A DNA stretch of 6,486 nucleotides from an uncultured Ruminococcus sp. (GTDB lineage: Bacteria > Bacillota > Clostridia > Oscillospirales > CAG-272), in the NCBI GenBank assembly GCA_902766115.1, contig CACXCL010000044.1:1-6486 (forward strand), written 5' to 3'. Shown here piece after piece: positions 1 through 6,212 of the stretch. The stretch's first letter is position 1. Every line of letters starts with the position of its first letter. Made by a program: the position numbers and the translations under genes. Under the pieces are notes generated by a model. That model was not told where the DNA came from. It made no database searches and saw only the letters and a list, made by a program, of their open reading frames with translations.

Positions 1-884
1 CGTCTCTGCTCCGGAAACGTCAGGTGAGTCTGGAATCCGACGATATTGAACATGGTCCCTTCCTCGTTTTCCCGTCTGAGCTGGACCACGGCGTAATACG
101 ATTCGCCCGTTTCCGGATTTTTGATCCCCACAGGCTTCATTGGTCCGAACCGGAGCGTATCTTCTCCCCTTTGCGCCATGACTTCGACAGGCATACATCC
201 CTCGAACACGCGCAGATCACGCTTTTCGAATTCATGGAGCTCGGCGGTCTTTGCATTGAGCAGTTCCCGGTAAAACGCACGGTACTCCTCCTCGGTCATG
301 GGGCAGTTGATATAGTCCGGCGTCCCTTTGCCGTAACGGGAGGCGAAGAACGCGCGGCTCATGTCGACGGAGTCGAACGATACGATCGGAGCCGCCGCGT
401 CATAGAACCAGAGTCCGCCGGTACCGCGGTAACGGACGATATCAGCCGCCAGTGCGTCGGACGTGAGCGGACCGGTCGCGATAACGGCGACGCCTTCCCC
501 GGGGATCTCTGTCACCTCCCGGGAGACCACGTTGATCAGAGGATTCTCCCTGATGCGGCGCGTCACGTAATCGGAAAACAGTTCCCGGTCCACCGCAAGC
601 GCGCCGCCCGCGGAAACGCGGGTCTTGTCGCACGCCTCGATGACGAGGGAACCCATCCGCCGCAGTTCCTCTTTCAGAAGGCCCGCGGCGTTCGTCACCT
701 CCGCGGAACGGAGTGAGTTCGAGCAGACGAGCTCACAGAATTTGTCGGACTTGTGAGCCGGCGTCTTCTTTTCCGGCTTCATTTCGATGAGAGTCACCGG
801 AACGCCGAGCCTTGCCGCCTGCGCGGCAGCCTCGCATCCCGCGAGCCCCGCTCCGATCACGGTAATTCCCATGTCAGGTCTCAT
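1..884 (-). CDS. trmFO: Methylenetetrahydrofolate--tRNA-(uracil-5-)-methyltransferase TrmFO, 3' end missing
   Basis: TrmFO (older name Gid) is a cytosolic flavoenzyme that makes 5-methyluridine at position 54 in the tRNA T-loop, using methylene-tetrahydrofolate as carbon donor and FAD as reductant. The frame is open from 884 to the window edge, giving 294 complete codons of a protein usually about 435-450 residues long, so roughly the last third lies outside. Visible signs are the FAD dinucleotide-binding motif GAGLAG (residues 11-16), the family signature ELVCSNSLRS (51-60) with Cys54, YDAAAPIV (161-168), and FEGCMPVE (227-234) with Cys230. By family knowledge the two cysteines match the functional pair of the B. 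subtilis enzyme. The start chosen is ATG 884, whose ATGA overlaps the topA stop and which has AAGGA 5 nt upstream. An in-frame ATG at 872 is possible but its nearest SD-like AGGA is 12 nt away. Position after topA matches the Firmicutes topA-gid order. Identity is very secure. Confidence 0.97.
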   Translation of the reverse strand, partial: MRPDMGITVIGAGLAGCEAAAQAARLGVPVTLIEMKPEKKTPAHKSDKFCELVCSNSLRSAEVTNAAGLLKEELRRMGSLVIEACDKTRVSAGGALAVDRELFSDYVTRRIRENPLINVVSREVTEIPGEGVAVIATGPLTSDALAADIVRYRGTGGLWFYDAAAPIVSFDSVDMSRAFFASRYGKGTPDYINCPMTEEEYRAFYRELLNAKTAELHEFEKRDLRVFEGCMPVEVMAQRGEDTLRFGPMKPVGIKNPETGESYYAVVQLRRENEEGTMFNIVGFQTHLTFPEQR

Positions 885-3148
885 TCCTGTCCTTCTTCTT
901 GGTTATCCGTGCCGGCGGCCTTATAGCCGCACTTCTCGTTTCTGCAAACGAGCTGGTTCTTCCCTTTTTTGCGGAGAAGCATGTCGCCGCAGACCGGGCA
1001 CTTTTCGTTTGTGGGCATATCCCACGAGGAGAACTTGCACTCGGGGTACTTCTCACAGCTGTAGAACATCTTTCTGCCCTTGCCGTACTTTATGACGATC
1101 TCCGCGCCGCAATCCGGACACCTGACGCCGGTTCCCTTGGTGATCGGTTTGGTGTTCTTGCACTCGGGATAACGGGAGCACGCCCAGAAATTGCCGTACC
1201 GGCCGTTCCTGAGGACCATATCCGCGCCGCATTTGTCGCATTTCATCGCGGGCCCGGTCACAGGCTGCTCCTTCGGCGGCTGTGGCTTCTTTTTGAAAAG
1301 AGGCTGAGTATTCTTGCACTTCGGGTAGTTGGGGCACGCGGCGAACTTGCCGTATTTTCCCTCTTTGACGATCATCTTTGCGCCGCACTTGTCGCAGATG
1401 ATATCCGTTTCCTCCACGGGGATCTCGATGTCGCCGGGGCTGAGGGTGTTCTGCGCCTCGTCAAGCTCCTTGCTGAAGTCGGAGTAGAAATCGCCGAGAA
1501 CGGTGAGCATCGGCACGGAGCCGTGCTCCACGCCGTCAAGCTTGTCTTCCATGGAGGCGGTGAATTTATAGTCCACTATATCGGGGAATTTCTCCACCAT
1601 GATCCTGGTGATGACCTCGCCCAGCGGCGTGGGCTTCAGGGACTTGCCGTCTCTTTCGACGTACCCTCTCGACAGGATGATGGTAATGATAGGCGTATAG
1701 GTGCTGGGTCGTCCGATGCCCTTCTCCTCGAGGAATTTGATGAGCGACGCCTCCGTGTATCTTGCCGGAGGTTCGGTGAAATGCTGATTCGGTGTCACAG
1801 AGTTTGCATGAAGCTTCTCCCCCTGGGTGATAGAGGGAAGCATGGTGTTTTCCTCGTTCTCGTCATCATCCGTTGATTCCTCGTACAGAGACATGAATCC
1901 CGCAAACACCACGGAATAACCGCTGGCGCGGTAGAGATATTCGCCGCAGAGAATGTCTGTCTGTACCGTGGAAAGCTCCGCTCCCGCCATCTGACTTGCC
2001 ATGAATCTGTTCCAGATAAGGCGATAGAGCTTGTTCTGGTCCGGGCTGAGGAATCCCTCTACCGTCGCGGGGTCAAGGGCAGGATTCGACGGTCTGACCG
2101 CCTCGTGCGCGTCCTGAGAATTGGAACGGGACTTATAGATCCTCGGCTTGTCGGGATAGAACTGCGGACCGAATTTCTCTGTGATATATTCCTTTGCGGC
2201 CTCTCTTGCCTCGTCTGCGACGCGAAGGCTGTCCGTCCTCATGTAGGTGATAAGGCCCTGGGTGCCGCCGAGATCTGCGCCGAGGTTGATCCCTTCGTAA
2301 AGCTCCTGCGCCACGCGCATCGTCCGCTGAGACTGGAAGTTCAGCTTTCGGGACGCCTCCTGCTGAAGGGTGGACGTGGTGAACGGGGGCGCGGGGTTCT
2401 TTATCTTTCTCCCCTTCTTGACGTCCCGTACCACAAAGGGGTTGGTCTCGGCAGCACGCGCGACCTCAGCTGCCTCGGCTCCGGTGTGGAGCTCCCGTTT
2501 GGCGTCGTCTCCCGCCATTCCGAAGAAAGAGGCGCGGAAATTCTTACCCCCTGAAGTCGTGAGATCCGCTTCCACCGTCCAGTATTCCTTCGGGTCGAAG
2601 TTCCTGATCTCGTTTTCCCTCTCGACGATGATCCTTGTGGCGACGGACTGTACGCGCCCCGCGGAAAGACCGCTTCTTACGGTCTTCCAGAGGAACGGGC
2701 TCAGTTTATAGCCCACGATACGGTCGACGATACGGCGTGCCTGCTGTGCGTTGACAAGGTCCATATCGATATCGCGGGGTTTCTTTATGGCGTCCTTCAC
2801 CGCGGTCTTAGTGATCTCGTTGAAGGTGATCCTCTTTGACTTTCCTTCAGGTATCTCAAGCGCCGCGGCAAGGTGCCAGGAAATGGCCTCTCCCTCGCGG
2901 TCCGGGTCGGTCGCGAGGAATATCTTGTCCGCGTTCTTGGCGTCTTTTTTAAGATCCTTTATAAGATCGCCCTTGCCTCTGATATTGATATAATGTGCCT
3001 CGAATCCGTTGTCAACGTCGATACCCAGCGACGATTTCGGAAGGTCGCGGACGTGACCCTTCGACGCTACTACTTTGTAGCCCGATCCGAGGTAACTCTT
3101 TATGGTATGCGCCTTTGCGGGCGACTCAACTATTACAAGATTATGCAT
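881..3148 (-). CDS. topA: DNA topoisomerase I (type IA), 755 aa
   Basis: This ATP-independent type IA topoisomerase relaxes negatively supercoiled DNA by cutting one strand and passing the other through a 5'-phosphotyrosine intermediate. The N-terminal Toprim domain shows VIVESP with Glu8 and the metal-binding DPDREGE at 81-87. The core contains LSAGRVQSVA (161-170) and the active-site segment GLITYMRTDS (298-307), with Tyr302 as the expected nucleophile. FLEEKGIGRPSTY (472-484) is also conserved. The C-terminus carries four C4 zinc-ribbon units from residue 585 to 740. At 755 aa it is somewhat longer than the 691-aa B. subtilis enzyme, mostly through this tail. The frame stays open upstream to an ATG at 3307, but that would overlap the end of dprA, and the family begins at the MHNLVIVESP equivalent. 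ATG 3148 has AAAGGG 10 nt upstream and leaves a 61-nt gap after dprA. trmFO overlaps its stop by 4 nt. Confidence 0.98.
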   Translation of the reverse strand: MHNLVIVESPAKAHTIKSYLGSGYKVVASKGHVRDLPKSSLGIDVDNGFEAHYINIRGKGDLIKDLKKDAKNADKIFLATDPDREGEAISWHLAAALEIPEGKSKRITFNEITKTAVKDAIKKPRDIDMDLVNAQQARRIVDRIVGYKLSPFLWKTVRSGLSAGRVQSVATRIIVERENEIRNFDPKEYWTVEADLTTSGGKNFRASFFGMAGDDAKRELHTGAEAAEVARAAETNPFVVRDVKKGRKIKNPAPPFTTSTLQQEASRKLNFQSQRTMRVAQELYEGINLGADLGGTQGLITYMRTDSLRVADEAREAAKEYITEKFGPQFYPDKPRIYKSRSNSQDAHEAVRPSNPALDPATVEGFLSPDQNKLYRLIWNRFMASQMAGAELSTVQTDILCGEYLYRASGYSVVFAGFMSLYEESTDDDENEENTMLPSITQGEKLHANSVTPNQHFTEPPARYTEASLIKFLEEKGIGRPSTYTPIITIILSRGYVERDGKSLKPTPLGEVITRIMVEKFPDIVDYKFTASMEDKLDGVEHGSVPMLTVLGDFYSDFSKELDEAQNTLSPGDIEIPVEETDIICDKCGAKMIVKEGKYGKFAACPNYPKCKNTQPLFKKKPQPPKEQPVTGPAMKCDKCGADMVLRNGRYGNFWACSRYPECKNTKPITKGTGVRCPDCGAEIVIKYGKGRKMFYSCEKYPECKFSSWDMPTNEKCPVCGDMLLRKKGKNQLVCRNEKCGYKAAGTDNQEEGQE
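890..894 (-). promoter_or_regulatory. Ribosome binding site of trmFO inside the topA 3' end
   Basis: AAGGA on the minus strand lies 5 nt before ATG 884, within the last codons of topA. It favours the 884 start over the in-frame ATG at 872. The start overlaps the topA TGA stop as ATGA, an arrangement known for reinitiation-type translational coupling. Confidence 0.7.
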
Positions 3149-3158
3149 CTCAGTCAAA

Positions 3159-3164
3159 CCCTTT
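3159..3164 (-). promoter_or_regulatory. Ribosome binding site that fixes the topA start
   Basis: AAAGGG on the minus strand lies 10 nt before ATG 3148. Together with the conserved Toprim N-terminus that begins there, it rules out the longer upstream reading. The spacing is slightly long but workable. Confidence 0.6.
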
Positions 3165-3209
3165 CGTTTTCTGTTATTAACCGGTCGGAAAGCGTTTTCC
3201 TTCCGTATT

Positions 3210-4610
3210 TCATTCATCCGTGAGTGATGTGATCCCGTCGTCTCCGTCCGAACTCCTGCGCAGGAAATAGCCTCCCGCGCCCGCTTCCACTGCTCCGGCG
3301 ATCTCAAGGAGCGAGAGCGAACTCAGCACGTCGCTTATGGGGAGATCCGGGCTCACAAGCTCGTCCGGGGCAACCGGAACGTCGGGAGTCATGAGCTCGT
3401 AGACCTTCATGTTGATCTCGTCGAGCATATCGAAGTCGATCCGTCTCGGGGAGCCGTTCTCAGGAGGAGGAGGGTCCCTCTTTACTTTGACGAATCCCGG
3501 GGTCTCCGGAGCCTCGTCGCCCATCCTGACGTTTTCGGCGGCGTCATCCCTGCTCTTCTTCACGCCGTGACCCTTGCCGCCGTAAACGCTCGTCCCGTAG
3601 TAGTTGTTCCTGCCCCTTGCCATGACGCGGAGACGCTCCATGGACTCGGCGGCATACGTGCTCATGTCGATATCCTTTATCGCCGCGCGTGCGGCTTTTA
3701 TGCTGACCGAGCGAGGGAAAGTGAACTCGTACTCGGAGAGCACGTCTTCGGCAGACGTGGCGATAAGAGCGCCCTCCTTCAGCAGGCCGTTCGTACCCTC
3801 TGAGCCGAACGTGCCGATCTGACCGGGCACGGCAAAGACCGTCCTGCCCTGATACGCGGCGTGACGGGCGGTGATGAGGGCGCCGCTGCCCTCGTCCGCC
3901 TCCACGACCACAGTAGCGGGGGAAAGGCCGCTGATTATCCGGTTTCTCACCGGGAACTGCCCTCCGAATATCGGAGTTTCCGGCGGATATTCGGAAATGA
4001 CGCATCCGCTCTTCAATATGGTGTAGTAAAGATCCCTGTGATCCTTCGGGTAGATCACGTCGGCGCCTCCGCCGAGGACCGCCACCGTGGCTCCGCCCGC
4101 CATGATCGCGCCGGTCATAGCCATGGAATCGGCTCCGAGAGCCATCCCGCTGACGACGATGGCTCCGCCGGCTCCGAGACCGTAACCTATGGAGAACGCG
4201 GCGTCCCTGCCGTAGTCGGTCATCTTTCTGGTGCCCACGACTGAGACCGCGAGGTCGCGGTCAAATCTCGGCATCTTCCCGAGAACGTAGAGCGCCATGG
4301 GCGCGTCGCGCAGATTGAGCAGACTCTTCGGAAAATCCTCGTCCGCGGGAGTCACTATCCGCTGGCCGTGAGCCTCGGCTTTCGCCGCTATCTCCTCAGC
4401 GACGGACAGGTTCCTGGTCTGAAGGATCCGCCTTGCCTTTTCGATCTCCTTTCTGGAGAGAGACGGCGTGTCTTTCTCGTTTATCGCGTCGGGAGATACC
4501 GAATACAACTTCCCCGCGCTGCCGAAAATGTTGATGAGTTTGACTGCGAGTGCGCTTCCTTTGCCCGCGCTCTCGGCAAGCCAGACCCAGTATAGTCTGT
4601 CGTCTTTCAA
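3210..4610 (-). CDS. dprA: DNA processing protein DprA/Smf, 466 aa, TTG start
   Basis: DprA binds incoming single-stranded DNA during transformation, shields it and loads RecA; it is also widespread in bacteria not known to be competent. An N-terminal helical region (about 1-80) precedes the Rossmann-like domain (about 84-295). That domain shows VVGTRKMTDYGR (124-135), VSGMALGAD (153-161), VLGGGADVIYPKDH (178-191), ISEYPP (205-210), FPVRNRIISGLS (219-230), GSGALITARHA (241-251) and FAVPGQIG (259-266). A winged-helix domain follows at about 397-452, ending GGYFLRR. Between them lies a polar linker of roughly 98 residues, making the protein much longer than the roughly 300-aa B. subtilis Smf. 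The motif usually written GIDxxAH reads GADSMAM here, lacking the His. The start is TTG at 4610, with GGTGA 6 nt upstream; the next in-frame Met is residue 105, inside the conserved domain. The TTGA overlap with the preceding methyltransferase stop suggests coupled translation. Confidence 0.96.
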   Translation of the reverse strand: MKDDRLYWVWLAESAGKGSALAVKLINIFGSAGKLYSVSPDAINEKDTPSLSRKEIEKARRILQTRNLSVAEEIAAKAEAHGQRIVTPADEDFPKSLLNLRDAPMALYVLGKMPRFDRDLAVSVVGTRKMTDYGRDAAFSIGYGLGAGGAIVVSGMALGADSMAMTGAIMAGGATVAVLGGGADVIYPKDHRDLYYTILKSGCVISEYPPETPIFGGQFPVRNRIISGLSPATVVVEADEGSGALITARHAAYQGRTVFAVPGQIGTFGSEGTNGLLKEGALIATSAEDVLSEYEFTFPRSVSIKAARAAIKDIDMSTYAAESMERLRVMARGRNNYYGTSVYGGKGHGVKKSRDDAAENVRMGDEAPETPGFVKVKRDPPPPENGSPRRIDFDMLDEINMKVYELMTPDVPVAPDELVSPDLPISDVLSSLSLLEIAGAVEAGAGGYFLRRSSDGDDGITSLTDE

Positions 4611-5485
4611 TTCTTTTCACCGTCCGGTTTATTTTGCCGGCTGTCACGCAGCTTTGAGTATTCCCAAAGGATCACCGCCGCTGCCGCCGAAGCGTTGAGA
4701 CTTTCGCTCGTTTCCGTCATGGGGATCCTGAGATATGTCGACGCCGCGCCGAGCACCTCGTCCGAGACGCCGTGTCCCTCGTTGCCGATCACGACCACGT
4801 CGTCGGGTCTTATCTCTCCCTCGCCCAGCGTTTCCGCGCCGTCACCGGGAGAAGCGCAGACGAGACGTCTGCCCGCATCCCGGATCATACGCCCGAAGGC
4901 CGCGCCGTCCGTGATCTCGACAAGTCCGACCCTGAAAACCGCCCCCATTGACGCTCTGAGCGCGCGAGGGCTCAAGGGATCGGCGCAGGAAAGAAGGATC
5001 ACGTTTTCAAAGCCGAACGCCGCGGCGGAACGAAGGATCGTTCCCACGTTTCCGGGATCCCGCACGGAATCCAGCATCATAGTTCTCTTCCCCGCCGACA
5101 GAGATACCGCCCCGTCGGGAGAGGAACTCACGAACCCCTCGGGAAAAGCGGAGACACATATGATCCCCTCGGGAGATCTCTCCGTCGTGATCTTTTCGAA
5201 TGCCGGATCGGACAGGAACACGATCTTACCCGCAAGGGACTGATCCGCCAGATAACGCACCGTCTTCTCCGACAGAGTATCGACGCTCTCCCGGCGCAGG
5301 CACACCGTCTTCGGTCTGCCGAAAAGGAAAGCCTCTTCGAACAGTTTTTCCCCTTCACAGAGAAAAACTCCGGTCTGCCGCCGGTATTTCCCGTCCCGGA
5401 GCTTCGATATCGCGACAACATCCCTGTTCGATCTCGAAGTCACAAGTCTGCCGGCTATTCCCCGGCATATCGCTTTTTCTTCCAT
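4607..5485 (-). CDS. TrmH/SpoU-family RNA 2'-O-methyltransferase, 292 aa
   Basis: This is a SPOUT-class, SAM-dependent enzyme expected to methylate the 2'-OH of a ribose in rRNA or tRNA in the cytosol. The N-terminal region (about 15-110) resembles the SpoU substrate-binding domain, with GVFLCEGEKLFEEA at 39-52. The trefoil-knot catalytic domain shows all three family motifs. Motif 1 is DPGNVGTILRSAAAFG (143-158), containing the conserved Asn146 and Arg152. Motif 2 is VIGNEGHGVSDEV (232-244), with Glu236. Motif 3 is RIPMTETSESLNASAAAAV (253-271), with Asn264. The architecture is like RlmB/YsgA proteins, but the substrate cannot be read from sequence, so no symbol is given. The start is ATG 5485 with only a weak GGA 7 nt upstream. 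The first 14 residues lie before the likely domain start, and GTG 5443 (Val15) is an alternative. It follows a probable terminator after rplT and overlaps dprA by 4 nt. Confidence 0.93.
   Translation of the reverse strand: MEEKAICRGIAGRLVTSRSNRDVVAISKLRDGKYRRQTGVFLCEGEKLFEEAFLFGRPKTVCLRRESVDTLSEKTVRYLADQSLAGKIVFLSDPAFEKITTERSPEGIICVSAFPEGFVSSSPDGAVSLSAGKRTMMLDSVRDPGNVGTILRSAAAFGFENVILLSCADPLSPRALRASMGAVFRVGLVEITDGAAFGRMIRDAGRRLVCASPGDGAETLGEGEIRPDDVVVIGNEGHGVSDEVLGAASTYLRIPMTETSESLNASAAAAVILWEYSKLRDSRQNKPDGEKN
4617..4621 (-). promoter_or_regulatory. Ribosome binding site supporting the TTG start of dprA
   Basis: GGTGA on the minus strand lies 6 nt before TTG 4610 and matches the anti-Shine-Dalgarno core well. 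It sits in the last codons of the preceding methyltransferase gene. With no upstream or nearby ATG in frame, it decides the non-ATG start. Confidence 0.7.
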
Positions 5486-5508
5486 AACGAAATCCGATAT
5501 AATACGTC

Positions 5509-5536
5509 AAAAGGTGTTGCGCGTGCGTGCAACACC
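5509..5536 (-). terminator. Probable Rho-independent terminator or attenuator after rplT
   Basis: On the minus strand the perfect 8-bp inverted repeat GGTGTTGC / GCAACACC (arms 5536-5529 and 5520-5513) encloses an 8-nt loop. TTTT follows directly, then GACGTATTATAT. It begins 12 nt after the rplT stop, where the ribosomal-protein operon would be expected to end. The T run is short, so partial read-through into the methyltransferase gene is plausible. Confidence 0.7.
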
Positions 5537-5547
5537 CTGATTTTGAC

Positions 5548-5901
5548 TTATAACGCCGCTTTTGCCTTCTCGACGATCGCCGCGAAAGCGTCCTTGTCAG
5601 CCACTGCGATCTCAGAGAGCATTTTGCGGTTCAGATCGACGCCCGCCAGCTTCAGACCGTGCATGAGCTGGGAGTAGTTTATACCGCAGGCCTTAGCCTG
5701 TGCGGAGATACGCGTGATCCACAGCGCGCGGAAGTCTCTCTTCTTCTGCTTGCGGCCGATGTAAGCGTAGTTTCCGCTCTTCATCACGGCCTGCTTCGCC
5801 ATCTTGAAGTGCTTGCTCTTTGATCCCCAGTAACCCTTTGCGGCCTTCAGAACTCTATTTCTTCTTTTACGCGTCATGAGCGCGCCTTTTACTCTTGCCA
5901 T
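5548..5901 (-). CDS. rplT: 50S ribosomal protein L20, 117 aa
   Basis: L20 binds 23S rRNA early in assembly of the large ribosomal subunit and, in several bacteria, represses its own operon by binding its mRNA. The sequence is full length for the family (117 aa) and very basic in the first 65 residues. Hallmarks are MARVKG at the start, the helix region YWGSKSKHFKMAKQAV (24-39), YAYIGRKQKKRDFRALWI (46-63), and GINYSQLMHGLKLAGVDLNRK (73-93). ATG 5901 is preceded by AAGGA at a spacing of 10 nt. It lies 34 nt after rpmI and is the last gene of the infC-rpmI-rplT unit, followed closely by a terminator-like hairpin. Nothing about the protein is unusual. Confidence 0.99.
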   Translation of the reverse strand: MARVKGALMTRKRRNRVLKAAKGYWGSKSKHFKMAKQAVMKSGNYAYIGRKQKKRDFRALWITRISAQAKACGINYSQLMHGLKLAGVDLNRKMLSEIAVADKDAFAAIVEKAKAAL

Positions 5902-5935
5902 TTTCAGTTATTCCTTTCCTTGAAGTTGTACTGTC

Positions 5936-6133
5936 TCAGTCCTTGCCGACGAGCCGCTTGTAGTTGGCTGTCATTGCCGGGCTGAGGATCTGTCCGCTGC
6001 GGAGGTGTCTCTTTCTCTTCTGCGTCTTCTGTCCGAGATTGTGCCTGTGTTCGCCGTGGAAGACCTTGATCTTGCCGGTAGCGGTTACGTGGACTCTTTT
6101 AGCCGACGCCTTGTGTGTCTTGATTTTTCCCAT
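5936..6133 (-). CDS. rpmI: 50S ribosomal protein L35, 65 aa
   Basis: L35 is a small basic protein of the large ribosomal subunit. The 65-residue length is normal for the family. The start MGKIKTHKASAKR and the central GKIKVFHGEHRHNLGQKTQK are typical L35, followed by KRHLR and the end YKRLVGKD. A longer reading from ATG 6178 would add 15 unrelated residues and cover the infC-rpmI spacer. ATG 6133 is preferred because it has AAAGGA 8 nt upstream and begins at the conserved MGKIKTHK. It sits between infC (79-nt gap) and rplT (34-nt gap), the standard order. Its translation may be sensitive to the hairpins just upstream. Confidence 0.99.
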   Translation of the reverse strand: MGKIKTHKASAKRVHVTATGKIKVFHGEHRHNLGQKTQKRKRHLRSGQILSPAMTANYKRLVGKD

Positions 6134-6141
6134 TTTGTTTG

Positions 6142-6147
6142 TCCTTT
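6142..6147 (-). promoter_or_regulatory. Ribosome binding site that fixes the rpmI start
   Basis: AAAGGA on the minus strand lies 8 nt before ATG 6133, a strong signal. It lies 9 nt downstream of a GC-rich hairpin and rules out the longer upstream reading of L35. Confidence 0.8.
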
Positions 6148-6156
6148 CAATAAGCA

Positions 6157-6178
6157 GTGAGCCGCTGTGCGGCAGCAC
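6157..6178 (-). other. GC-rich hairpin upstream of the rpmI ribosome binding site
   Basis: In the minus-strand RNA, GCCGC and GCGGC pair around a 3-nt ACA loop. A small internal loop follows, then three outer pairs (GTG/CAC). No T run follows, so it is not a terminator. It could tune rpmI translation or mRNA processing. The structure is read from sequence only. Confidence 0.5.
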
Positions 6179-6191
6179 ATGATTGTGTTTT

Positions 6192-6209
6192 CCAAAGCCG
6201 CGGCTTCGG
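6192..6209 (-). other. Hairpin just after the infC stop codon
   Basis: The minus-strand RNA can form a 7-bp stem, CCGAAGC paired with GCTTTGG, around a CGCG loop. The core AAGCCGCGGCTT is a perfect DNA palindrome. One G-U pair extends the stem on this strand, where the plus strand would have a mismatch. It starts 3 nt after the infC TAA stop and is followed by AAAAC, not a T run, so it is not a standard terminator. Confidence 0.5.
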
Positions 6210-6212
6210 GAG

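Noticed and set aside
24..716. Plus-strand open frame of 230 codons at the left edge
   Set aside because: It is the reverse complement of trmFO, whose FAD motif and Cys signatures are clear. The predicted product is low in hydrophobic core pattern and rich in Arg/His/Asp, as expected for a shadow frame.
899..1876. Long plus-strand open frame (325 codons) opposite topA
   Set aside because: It lies wholly antisense to the conserved zinc-finger and C-terminal core of topA. Its composition follows from the topA codons, it shows no recognisable domain, and it has no independent support. GC-rich genes commonly give such shadows.
1844..1879. Acidic run in TopA (residues 424-435) as a possible insertion
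   Set aside because: It lies at a surface loop between conserved core segments where type IA topoisomerases commonly vary in length, so it is not notable.
3186..3205. Possible terminator or promoter in the dprA-topA gap
   Set aside because: Only a weak 5-bp stem (GGAAA/TTTCC, or alternatively CGGAA/TTCCG) is present and no T run follows on the minus strand. I found no -35/-10 pair with acceptable spacing, so I leave this 61-nt gap without a called element.
3149..3307. N-terminal extension of TopA by 53 residues
   Set aside because: It would overlap the 3' end of dprA by about 100 nt and precede the conserved Toprim start MHNLVIVESP. A ribosome binding site sits before ATG 3148.
6134..6178. 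N-terminal extension of L35 by 15 residues
   Set aside because: L35 proteins start at the MGKIKTHK equivalent. The extension covers the spacer hairpin, and ATG 6133 has a strong ribosome binding site.
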